A DNA stretch of 64,000 nt from Salminus brasiliensis (taxonomy: Eukaryota; Chordata; Actinopteri; Characiformes; Bryconidae). The DNA lies in assembly GCF_030463535.1 (NCBI RefSeq), contig NC_132878.1, forward strand, positions 31,290,261-31,354,260, given 5' to 3'. The notes below the pieces were generated by a model. It saw only the letters and a program-made list of their open reading frames with translations. It was not told the DNA's origin and made no database searches. Shown one piece after another: positions 44,243 through 55,673 of the stretch (positions are counted from its first letter, which is position 1; each line of letters begins with the position of its first letter). Made by a program: the position numbers and the translations under genes.

Positions 44243-44966
44243 GTAGGAGAGGACGAGGAGAAGGTCTAAGAGTGAGTAAACTCTTAATAAAGTCGATATA
44301 AAGTTACTCTACCGATAACGAGCTGCTGTGTGAAAACTAACATTAGCTGTAGACAGTTTATCTTTAATAGAGCATGAAAAAATGTTTGGAAGAAATTAAC
44401 CTACGGTCATATCAGTTAGTACCAGCTATAGCTAATTATATAATAATAGTCAGCGCTGGCCAGCTAGTTATCTATTAGGCGTTGCGGTGAAGGGAAAACT
44501 TTAATGTTTAATTTTATTTTATCCAATAAAAACATTAAAACAAATAGTATGTGTAAGATTTCGCTTTATGAGTTTGATATAATAATATTCTCCTGATGTT
44601 TATACACTTTAACTTGCTCTAAATACGATTATCAAGTGAAATGATCTTATTGAACAGATCATTGTAGTTCTTCAAGCCTCATTTCCTGTTACGGAAGTCT
44701 GAATCTATACGATTACCTAAAAATGAGTATAAAAAAAGTGAGAAATCTGTCTAATAATAACCTCGTTTACGTCTTTCATATTAATAATAATAATAATTTA
44801 AAAAAAAACTGAGTGAATCTGTCAGCGTTTCTTTGTTGCAGTAGATATGACAGCGGGGTTTTTAATGGCTGTGTCTTTAATGTTTTTTAAGGCGAGCTTA
44901 CCACTGCAACGTGACCCCCTGCTACATGAGATGACTTCCAGACAGTGACACCTAAGACTACTTCAC

Positions 44967-45293
44967 ATGGGGAAAACACACACATCTATGCACAATATCA
45001 GAAGACACACTTTACAAGGTAAGTTGATTACTAACTTATGAAATGCTTTTATTTGCCTCGTCCCTGACATTTCTCCCCTTTTTTTGTCGGGAACCTGGAT
45101 GTGTTCAGCAGAGGTCACTATCAGTGGTTGGATCAGACAGAATACGCCTTTATATTAGGAGAGCAACACAGACATTAACCAGAGCTGTTGCACATTCAAG
45201 AACAACAGCTGAAATGCCACGTACACCCCCCCCCTGCACAGGAAAACAACTGCAGGTATGCACACACATATATATGTAAATATATGTAAAAAG

Positions 45294-45351
<58 letters not shown>

Positions 45352-48300
45352 AAGCCTTTCGTTACAGGAGCGGTTTCTCTCTGAACAACAGGAGGCCCAT
45401 GCCATCACTCAGCCGCTGCTGGACATAGAGAATGGATTCATCAAGGTGTGTGAGTATGTATATTGATTATTGCAGGACATGGCTCTGTCAGCTCACATGA
45501 ATGTCTCTTTACCTGTTAGAGTGAAAATAGAAAATAAATGTTTGCTGTCTGAAGTGGATCTATTAGGCGAGTACCAAAATGTTATGTAGTCCAAATGCCT
45601 ACCTAAATCAACACACATTCACCAAAGCACTTCTTGTTGTTAAGTAATCTCAAGTACACATGCTCATGTGGTTTCTGACACTGTATGATGCTCCTTTATC
45701 TGTAAACAGCAAAAGTAGCTAAAGTATAAAACAGGGGCTTTTAGTCTGAAATCTGTCAATACTGGGTTCTACGACTATAGATAACAGTATCATACAGTGT
45801 CAAAAACCACATAAGCAAGTCTATTAGAGATTACTTCTCACCATCATCAGCTATAGGCCATAGATATTACTGAAAAACTATAATCACTCCTATCCTACAG
45901 TTACTACATTACTGGACCATTGTTCATTTCACACGTGTACACTGTGTATTGTGTAGCGCTGTGGTTACACAATATTTAATCTGTATATTGTTGCATGCTG
46001 CTATTCTGTGAATAACACTGTAAAGCACACTGTATACAAATGTCCTCGTATAGTCTATGTACACTGTGTATAGTATTGTTCTCTGTATGTTGTGTATTGT
46101 CTGTAAATCATATGTAGAGTAGCTGTATATTGTAAATACCAGAGAGATACTAACAGTCGGACCCAGATTTCTTGTATGTGTGAATATACATGGCCAATAA
46201 ATCTATTTCTGATTCTAATTGATGTCAGGCATGCAGTTAGCATGTTAGCAAAGTTCAGACACCGAACATGTCTCGGCTCAACTGCATTGTGTTTAGGGCT
46301 AAATGGCGAATACTGATCCAGTATCAGCCTCCATACTGTTTGTGTGCCTAGGACTTGGAGCTCTACCTGGATCACAGGGACACACTGGCTTTGAGGAAGC
46401 GTGAGCTGCTGCACAAATGCTGGACAGAGTGTGTGTGGCGGCCGATACAGCGAAGCGTCAAACAGCGCTTCACACACACCTGTTGTGAGGGGGCGGAGCC
46501 AATGAATGCAATGCTTGCGCACTATATTAACTACTGCAATACCAAGGTGCTTTCTGTAACACTTTAAAGCCAAGCTACAACATTCAGGTCTCGGTCACAG
46601 CTTGATTATTGATGTTGTGTTCTATTTACTGCCTCCGGACCATTGCCTGTAGATTCCCTGTGCATTATTGCGCAAAACATGTACCAACAAGGTCACGTGA
46701 CACACTGCACTTGTCCCTTGTCCCTTTTCCCTTTTTCACAGAACTGTGACTGCTATCTCTGGACCACGGACTAGAAGCTTTTTCACTAACTACCTCGTCT
46801 CTCTCTTGCTGAGCGGAATAGCTGCTTATCAGGCTTTCCCTCCTAGCACATCAGATTCATCAGAAGTAGTATCCCCACAGCTCTCTCTTGTCGGGATAGC
46901 ACATTCCCGTCCTGCTACCCCAAAAAGAGCAGGCTGGTTCTCCTGCCCCTCCCTCGTGACACTGTGCAGACTCAGCAGCCTAGCAAATGCAGCTTGTGCT
47001 TGATATAAGCTTCTACATGGGATTCCCTTGTGTTCTCCTGCGTTCACTGTGCTATCATGCCTATATCACGCCAGCTTCGGCTGGCCACAGCAACAAGAAT
47101 TGTCTGGCCACTGTGGACAAGTTTTGCTTTGCTGCGCTCAGGAATTGGCATTTCATAGGGAGCATTCCTGACAGCGGGGGTTCACGACTCCTTGTATGTA
47201 GCACAGTATAAAACCTTGACTTAAGGCGACTCGAAGTGGGTTTTGCTGCACTGCCTGACTTTTTGTGTGCTTTGGACACTGTGCTGCAGGCACTGTACTC
47301 TCTAAGCAGCAGCTTTTATCCAGTGGGTACCTCATCCCAGCGTTCCCCTGGTGGATATTTCTGCTGCCGTCCATGTGGTCGTATTCTTTAGCCGACCCCA
47401 GGTTCTACAACATTCACGTGGCTTCGCCCGTGGCTTTTGAGTCTTCTGTCCTGTCCGCCACCAACAAGCCTTGATGGAGCGCAACCGTCCTCATGACCTT
47501 GCTGGTATAAACCATACACAGGCTACGCCACCTTCTGGCGGTCAGGAGGCAAGAAATAGGATGCTTGTTACGAATGAAATTGTGGTTATGTGAACGCCAG
47601 AAGAATGCACGTTGCTTAGCTGGAGAACAAAAAGGTCACGTGTGACACTGTCCACCACAAAGGGTAGTCACACTGAAGTCAGTAGAGTTGCAATGTCCAT
47701 GTTCAGGGATACTCACTAGTGTTCTGCCTAAAAACACTTCTACAACATTTCTACAACAGTTTAAATGGGTTTGTTGGGAATTGTGAATAGGATTGGGTTT
47801 CCACCGTTGTATCCATTGTTAACCTCTATCGAATCACTCTGTAAGACAAAAAACAACATTATAGATGAGTCAAAATATTAAAATGAAGCCTGGCTTGTCA
47901 CATACTAATGTCCAATGACCTGTATTGCAGGGGTTTGTGTCTTTGGAGAACTATGATCCTAAAGAGTACGAGCCTTTCCTGCTCCACATCAGCAGGCCAC
48001 ACTCTTATCAGGTGAGTCAGAAAGGACATTCCCTTCAGAACAGTACATTTTAACATACTAACAAGTGGTACTGAAACAGAATTTGTATCAACAACACATA
48101 CAAAATAAATAAAGATGAAGCTATATACTGTAGTTTATGTATTTATGTATTTAATTTATACCTGCTCACATTTATTCTGAAATCAAGGGTATTAATAGGG
48201 GGTTTGTCCCATTTTGCTGTAGTAACAGCTTATACTTTTTTGGGAAGGCTTTACACTAGATGTTGGAACAATGTTGTAAGGATGATTTATTTGTCACTCC

Positions 48301-49815
48301 AACTGATCCCTCAACACAGAGCATGACTTGAGTGTGGAGGTCATTAAGTGAGTAAACATAAATTCCAGGTCAGCACCCCTTCCTTAAAGGACCCACTCTC
48401 TCTCCAGTCACGTGCAAGAATGAGGGAAAAGAGAGCCATCCTTCGCTGTCAGTCAGGTTTGAAAAAGTGCCTTTTGTACAGAGCTTTATTATTTTGCAAG
48501 TAAGATTCTCACTGAGAAATTAATATTTACATTAAACAATGCAGCACTTGTTATTTTCACAGAGTTTTCAAACATAATTCAGTGGTTAAATTGTAATTTA
48601 GAGTGGGGTTTGGTGTGAAATGATTCATTGTTAGGGAAACTGATAAAAACTCTATTTTGTTTCCACCATGAATGCAATAAAATATCTAAGCCAAAATCAA
48701 TCTAGTGTCTCAGGCATCATTTAGTGTATTTCTTAAGCTTTTAGAGACATTAATCTGTGTGTTTATGTGACCTATGCTCTTTGCACTATAGGGAGTCTTA
48801 GTGACTGTCAGAGGAAGGAAGAGGACAGGGACAAGAGCTACCGCCAGAAAACCATCAGGTAAGAAAAAAAGACACTGAACAGAATAGAAATAAACACAAG
48901 AAAAAAGGTAAAGGTGCATGTATTTGTCACTGTACAGCAAATGTGTTCTCCGCATTTAACCCATCTGGTAGTGAACACACACCCACACCTCCAGCGCCTG
49001 GGGAGCAGAGAGGGTAAAGGGCCTTGCTCAAGGGCCCAACAGTGGCAGCTTGCCGAGCCCGGGAATCGAACCCACAACCCTGCTATCGATATCCTAGCGC
49101 TCTAACCGCTGAGCCACTACTGCCCCTATAGAGTTCCTAGTTGAGGTCCATCTACCTTATAGCCACACATATTGGCCATTTCAACCGAGACACCTTGCAG
49201 TTGTAGGTATACGGTTACACACTGTTTCTGCAATTCCTGATAGGAAAGAGAACACTATTGAAAACCACACTGGCCAGGTATTACTGTGGTGGTGGGCTGT
49301 TCTCAGCCCAGTAGTGACACTCAGTAGTGAACGTCATTAGGGGCAGTGGTAGCTCAGCGGTTAGAGCGCCGGGCTATTGATGACAGGCTTGTGGGTTCGA
49401 TACCCGGACTCGGCAAGCTGCCACTGTTGGGCCCTTGTTGGGCCCTTGTTGGGCCCTTGACCGTCTTTTCTCCCTGGGTGCTGGAGTTGGCTCTGGGTGG
49501 GTGTGTGTGCTCACTGCCCCAAGTTCACTAGTGTGAACTTGAAACTAACCCCTGATGAAGGGCTAGAAAATAGCTGCCACAAACTGCGCATTATCAGATG
49601 AGCGACAGTCTCTAACTGTGGGGTTTCTGATAAAGTGGCCATTCTGTGTACAACAGAATAGAAGGTTAAGTTTGGTTTCTTTGTGTTGTGTAGGAGCAGA
49701 GGCACTGTTTACCTGGCCACAGCAGAGGGGCGGTGCTTCCAGCGTGAATGCTGGTCTTCTGTTGGTCCCTCATGACACAATTCAACCTGAACTCTCTAAA
49801 GAAACTGTCATGTGA
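44967..49815 (+). CDS. fam228: FAM228-family protein, multi-exon, ends uncertain
   Basis: The family has no established biochemical role; whether this is the A or B form is not resolved. Well-supported exons are 45368-45445, 46352-46546 and 47931-48011. They contain LDIENGFIK, DLELYLDHRDTLALRKRELL, a KCWTECVWRPIQ block and GFVSLENYDPKEYEPF, the family signature. Upstream, an ATG at 44,967 (exon to 45,018) can join an exon ending 45,255 in frame only through an acceptor at 45,123-45,124. The better-looking acceptor at 45,108 leads to a stop. Downstream, exon 7 ends at 48,858. Starting it at 48,792 gives an unfamiliar basic frame, while 48,812 gives a more family-like QKTIR frame that continues into 49,694-49,775. 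The other frame would stop at 49,815. The family's VTVPP...DPL block is not seen intact. About 221 residues in the preferred model. Confidence 0.65.
45298..45349. repeat. (TA)n microsatellite before a fam228 exon
   Basis: This is a pure TA run in the intron ending about 18 bases before the acceptor at 45,366-45,367. Confidence 0.95.
45630..45850. mobile_element. Palindromic MITE-like element
   Basis: CATGTGGTTTCTGACACTGT (from about 45,666) pairs with the inverted ACAGTGTCAAAAACCACATA (about 45,796). The pairing extends outwards through AAGTAATCTC and its inverse. The arms approach 95 bases and there is no coding content, so it is a hairpin-type non-autonomous element in a fam228 intron. Confidence 0.65.
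46650..47640. other. GC-richer unclassified insertion in a fam228 intron
   Basis: This stretch has a different composition from its surroundings and a TATA-like AGTATAAAACC at about 47,206-47,216. The 11-mer AAGGTCACGTG lies at both 46,689-46,699 and 47,632-47,642. The short frames inside show no family similarity. A solo LTR or other transposon relic is possible but not proven. Confidence 0.35.
48908..49127 (-). mobile_element. tRNA-derived SINE, minus orientation
   Basis: Read on the minus strand, it starts GGGGCAGTAGTGGCTCAGCG (A-box), then GGGTTCGATTCCCGG (B-box), GCTGCCACTGTTGGGCCCTT and a tail ending AAATACATGCACCTTTACC. Internal pol III promoter boxes are visible. Confidence 0.85.
49337..49534 (+). 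mobile_element. tRNA-derived SINE, plus orientation
   Basis: GGGGCAGTGGTAGCTCAGCG (A-box) and GTGGGTTCGATACCCGG (B-box) are followed by the same body as the minus copy 210 bases away. GTTGGGCCCTT is triplicated. The tail is truncated. Confidence 0.85.
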
Positions 49816-52608
49816 TGCCCACATCCTCTTCATCAAGTCAGCTTGAGGCACTTACTTTTTGTTTTGTGAGATGAAAACATGCAGAACGTGCGTGTGTGTG
49901 TGTGTGATTTGGAAGATATTGGTAAAATGCTGCTTAAGCTGCTGAAGATCAGACATGCTCTACAGAACATCAGTTTAAAATACAAACCAAACACCTGAAG
50001 AGTTCAATACCTCTAAAAGCTCCCTCACAGAAAGTTATTACACCTAACGGTTCTGAATACACTACTTCATACCCGAGAGACACTGTTATACCACTGCTGT
50101 GAGATAACATTTTACATTTCATGGACAAAAGTATTGGGACACCTGCTCGTTCATCGTTTCTTCTGAAATCAAGGGTATTAAAGAGTTTATCCTGCTTTTG
50201 TTTGGAATAACTGTTTCTACTGTCCAGGAAAGGTTTTCTATTAGATTTTAGAGCACTGCTGTGAGGATCTGATTGCATTCAGCGACAAGAGCATTAGTGA
50301 GGTCAGAACTACCACCTTACCTCATCCCCAACTTTACAACTCATCCTAAAAGTATTAGATGGACTACCATCATTTCAGAGAACTCAGTTCCACCGCTCCA
50401 CAGCTCAATGGAGGGGGGCTTTATACTCCTCTACCCCACGTCTAGCATTAGGCATGATGCCAATAGATTCATTTAATAGAAGGGGTGTCCAAAAACATTT
50501 AACATATAGTGTATATGCAGGGAGATATCTGAACTTTGCCACTATTTCACCATCATCAACATCACATGGAAAACTCAAAAGATGTGTTTAGACACAATGG
50601 TGGGTTTGGATAGTAAATAACTTGGGTGTATTTGTGCTGTAGTCAAGGCAACCTCTACTTTCTTTCACCATCACTGTAAAGAAATCTGATTTTTTTATCT
50701 ATAATAAACCATTTCACACCAAACCCCACTGTGAATTACTGTTTACATCTCAATCGCAGAATTATGCATAAATGTTGGAAAACATGCTGTAACCTTCTCC
50801 TATAACCAGGGGCGGAGCCAGGCTCTTTAAATATCCAGGGCATGGCTCAAATGTACATAACCATACTTTTCCTGAGTCTTATGTGTGTGATGCACTACCC
50901 CCTCGGGAACACACACTATATATGTACACACACACACACACATTCACCGGCCACTAGATGTTATTAGTTACACTTGTCTCTGCGCGGACCCACAAGTTTA
51001 AATGTTTTTAAAGGTGATCATTCTCTTTTTCTCGTGTGCTTCCTGAAATCTGATCTTACTAATAATACATGATTAAGTGTTTTAAATAGGTGAACTGCGA
51101 ATTAAATGAAAAAAAGCAATACAAAAGTCAATTCATATCCTCACTGTGTTTTTATAGGTAAAGCCCTAGCAGATATTTGGGTAGTGACAGAGTGAATGGC
51201 TGACAAACACAACTCTCCCCACCGACCACTAGATGGCGATAATTTCCCAAAACGTTTGGGCCATTTATTTTTGCCAGCCCAGTCAGACAGTAGGGAGTAA
51301 TTAAAGTAATTTGTTTTCGATGCTTTTAAAAATTAATCAGGGCTTGAGCCCCATAAGCCACCCCGCTCCGTCACTGCCTATAACTAACACAGAGTTATTA
51401 ATACAAGCTTCCGAAGGCATCTGAAGCAAATGTGAAGAAGCCTGGCAAATCCACATTCCACCTCCAAGTACCTCCTTTAAGTGAAAGCGATTTTGGGAAG
51501 GTTACACAGAAGAAAAACAACAGATAAGACAATTTTGTGAACTTTCTTTAATGCTTTTATTTGTCTCTTTGAATTGTGCAGTGAGTGTGGCTTTAGAATT
51601 CCCTAAAGCCAGCTATTCTGTGAGCATAACTCCAGCTGTGAGAAATAACCAGATCCTCTTAAAAGGAGTAATGGGTGTCCTGCAGTGAGTGGGAACAGCA
51701 TGAGATTTTATAAACTCAGTAGCAGTGAACCTTGGCTCAAAGTGGTTTAACCTCTGAAAGTTGACTTATTTCCACCCTGCCAGCAGATAAAATGCATTAA
51801 TCCCCCACTTTTTACTTTTCTAAGCCAGATGTACATTTGTAGAATTGGAGCTCATGCACCACACAGAAAGATAATCAGGAAAACCCATCCTGTCTCTTGT
51901 ACTGATAAGCTCCATGTTTGGCTATGAAAACAATAAATCAATCAATATAAAAAGTAATACAAACATTCATTTTGATCTACAAATAAAACAGAAATTGAGA
52001 AACCGTTTACAGGTTTCAAGCTAAAATATTCTGGTTAAGACTCTGGACATCCATGAATTAAATTAAACAAAATACAGAAAGCACAGATTTGCAATTTTTT
52101 CAATCCCAGTATTTGCAAAGAATCTGACATGTGAGCGAATTAAAGCTTCAGTGTTTTTGTGTTGAAACTGACATTCAGTCTATCGAAATTCAGTCGCATG
52201 ACACTGCAGCTCTAGTCCTGCAGAGTTTATACACTGTGAGGCTGATTTATGTATCGGAATTGGTAACTGGAATAAGAACACCTACAGTTTAACTGACGAA
52301 GTCCTGACATTACAAGACATTAATTAAAACTCAATAAAGTGTAACAGCTTAACAATGCTGCAACTGCCGTTCACAGCAGCGATTCTCAGAGACGTTCCGA
52401 GAGTTCCTGCATTTATTTTCAGAGAAACACTCATGCCTAAATCATTTTACAGGGTGTGTAACATGGTTGTTATGCTCATTAACAGTCATTTTAACAGTAA
52501 CAGTCTTTGGAAAGCTGTGGGTAGATTGCTAACATAATCATCTTTGGTGCCCTCTAGTGTTGAGTTGTAGAGTTTTTAGGCCTGAGGATGAAGGTTGAAG
52601 GTCAGCGG
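49816..52608. other. Interval between the fam228-like gene and itsn2, with probable itsn2 3' UTR
   Basis: It contains a MITE copy (50,112-50,513). On the minus strand, sequence below 52,609 is the itsn2 3' UTR. A reverse-strand AATAAA (plus TTTATT at about 51,556-51,561) would give a 3' UTR of about 1.05 kb. Nothing coding is seen between 50,514 and 51,540. Confidence 0.55.
50112..50513. mobile_element. MITE copy downstream of the fam228-like gene
   Basis: The left end ATGGACAAAAGTATTGGGAC and ACCTGCTCGTTCAT are the inverse of the right end of the copy at 41,801-42,213, so it is in the opposite orientation. The right end is GGGGTGTCC...CATATAGTGTA. Confidence 0.75.
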
Positions 52609-52929
52609 TCAGAGGAGAGGCCCCTGCTCGTAAAGCTGCAGGTCAAGGCGGACTCTGACCTCACCTGTGGGAACCTCGTGGAGCAGCAGCTTCCGAGTCA
52701 GCGGGCCTTTCCCCTCCTGATCCTTCTTTATGGTTGCCACGGGAACTTCCGTACGACCCAGAAAGTCTGAAAACATAACGCATGTACTTAAAGCCTAACT
52801 AGCCAGCGAAGTACATAAAAAGTCAGGAAACAACAGCTTGTTCGGACGGTTCCTGAATGTTCAGAATGTTCCTGCTTAAAATGTTTTTATAGTTATTAAA
52901 AATGTGTCATTTACATTATTACATTATGA

Positions 52930-53023
<94 letters not shown>

Positions 53024-55627
53024 ATAACAACAGGGGTAATATCTGCAATTAATTCAAAACAATCACATTTGTCCTGACTTTAATGAATGAATTGTTACTG
53101 TCTACCCTAGTTTATAGTAATCTCCACTTTTCACTAGCTAGGGTCTCCCCTATCACATGATGCTACCAGTGGGAGGGTGAAGGACTAGCGTTTGCTTCCC
53201 ATAGTCCCATAGCGCTCTTTTCAAATTTTCATGGGTGAAACACAACAGTGGAGCTCAACACGCTTGGAGGAGAACACTAACACTAAATTCTGTAGCAATG
53301 TCTCCATGACAGGGCCGGCCCACAGTAACTGACCTCTAAGTGTTATGTGGTTTGGTATGTTGAGTACTTGCCATCAGGAGAGAACTGGTCCCTCTCGAAG
53401 ATGGTGATGCACAGGACGTCCTGGTACAGATCTTTGATGAAGAACTGGCAGTTGAAGTTCCACTTGGGGTTGACGGTGTCATTCTGGGGCCGAGAGGTGT
53501 AGCACTGAGCTCCCATAGACAACTCACAGTAGGGGTTACTCTTACCTACAACACAACACAGACACACACACACACACACACAAGACAAGAGGTAGTATGT
53601 CATTGTCATGTTAACACTGGGGTGTTCTACTGTTTCTGTGCAAAGGTTTAGCAAAGATGAAGCAATGAAGGCTTAGACAGTAGTTCACATATACAGTGTC
53701 TTTATAATATTTGAAATTTCTCCCACCAAAAAAAGTAATTCCAGTAGTTTAAAATAAAATAACCAAGGTCAATCACTTTTTAACCATTAGTCTGTTCGGT
53801 CTGATGTAACTGTACTTGGGGTCTAAAACTGTTAATAACATTTATGAGGGATATCTGCAGGTATCTGGTCAAAGACCATGTTATAATGCCTATACCATCT
53901 ATATGTACACATTGTCGCTGAAAAAAAACTTCCATTGTATCTCTATTTGTATTATTTTTCACTATTGGACAAAATTTGAATATGGCAGTTGTGCATCTAT
54001 GCATTTCTTTACATTTCCTGATAAATGAACCAATAGAAATTCTCCAAAATTACTTGGAATAAAATTGTTTTATATTGTCTGTCATTAAATGTTAAGAAGG
54101 TTTTTCCTTCTCCTGTAACTGTGCTTTTTTGAAGGTACCAGGTTTTTGCAGGACAGCAACACAAGTCGATGAGTAGGTAACCCAACCAAATCCAGCACGG
54201 GTGCAGGTATGATAAGGGTCACTTAGCAATGGACAAGCAACAAAATCTGTGAGTTTGTAGACTCATAGTTATATAGTTTATAGTTTCATAGTTATTACCA
54301 TTAGGCTTGCAGGGTTTCAGTTCCACAGCCTCCTGAACTGTTACCAACAACCGCCCAATACCGCTTGTCTTCTGAGAGCGAGCTGTAATACACACAAACC
54401 CCCCCCCTCATCCAAATGAGCCATTCGACCTAAACACTGCATACATATAGATGAGAATTACAGAGGACAGACTAAAGAGACGTTTCAGGAGCCCTGTCCT
54501 GACCTTGGTACGCCTTCTCTCTCTTGAGCTTCTCTGTCTCAATGAAATGCTCAGAGGCTGCTTTGATCCGCTGGACCCATGTCGTCCTGGTCAACCAGCA
54601 AAGAGAGCAACACAACAATCAGCTTTCAAAAAAACCCCCAAAAAACACATGTATAGATATACAATATAATTTCAGTGCCCTAAACATCATAAACACATTT
54701 TTATACTAAAATGTCAACAGTGATGAATGATTCAGATAAAAAAATATTATCAGCTGTTTTGTATAAAAGAAGCATTTTAAGGTATTTTTGGAGGAGTTTA
54801 GTTATGCAGAGTGGACGTGTGTCTGTAGTAAGTTATTGACATGCAATGGCCACTAAATGCACAGTAGAACTTGGTATTTTCTATTTGTGTTTATATTTGA
54901 TCAGAATAGCTGACAAGCCAGTGCTCTGCAGTTCACATAGATCATAATCATGTCATATTATTACACATGAAAGGTAGAAAAGTTGAACTGCTAGTTTTGT
55001 TGGCTTAACTAAGCACTGCTGAGAGTTTTCAGTAACACTTTAGGGCAAAATTTGTGATGCTACATGACACCTACTTTTGTGCTTTTTATGACAACTGACA
55101 TAAACGTATGCAAACATTTAGGCTTATCCCAACAAGCCATGTTCTATAGGCTTTTTGTGGTGAAATGACAACAAAAGATAAGCTAAAAAAAATTAACTCA
55201 AAGAAATATTGTGCTGAAAACAATTCTGGTGTCTAAAATATAGACCTCTGTAGGACAATCCCACATCTCCCAGGATGAAGCAAAAAAGGACCATAAAGAT
55301 GCCAAAGGCTTAATTTTACAATGGAATCTTTATACCTTTAATCAACAGACTTATGAGGTGCCTTCCCACCCTTACTGTCTATGTGTGAGTACCTCTCATT
55401 GATGCTGTCAGCTTTAAGAGTGTATACACGGTCGATGTGAGAGATGTGAAAAATTGGGTCATCGCTGCACGGATCAGATGGCATTTTCACCAGCACTTCA
55501 TTCAAGAACACAGGCTATTGAGAAAGCAAACAAGAGAGAGATCATCATTTTTTCATCAGACATACTGCACCTGAAATTTAGGGGTGTATATGGTAAAGGC
55601 ACTACTACAATGACAACAGACATAACA

Positions 55628-55673
<46 letters not shown>

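Noticed and set aside
46055-46573. 172-codon minus-strand frame
   Set aside because: It runs antisense across a well-supported fam228 exon (46,352-46,546), and its translation shows no recognisable domain.
49337-49410. Possible tRNA gene
   Set aside because: A- and B-boxes are present, but the cloverleaf is degenerate and the sequence continues into a repeated SINE body, so it is a SINE head.
53362-53371. GT donor alternative (exon ending in GATGGCAA) for the itsn2 C2 exon
   Set aside because: It shifts the frame into the last exon. The GC donor after 53,372 preserves the conserved SPD-DFLGR join.
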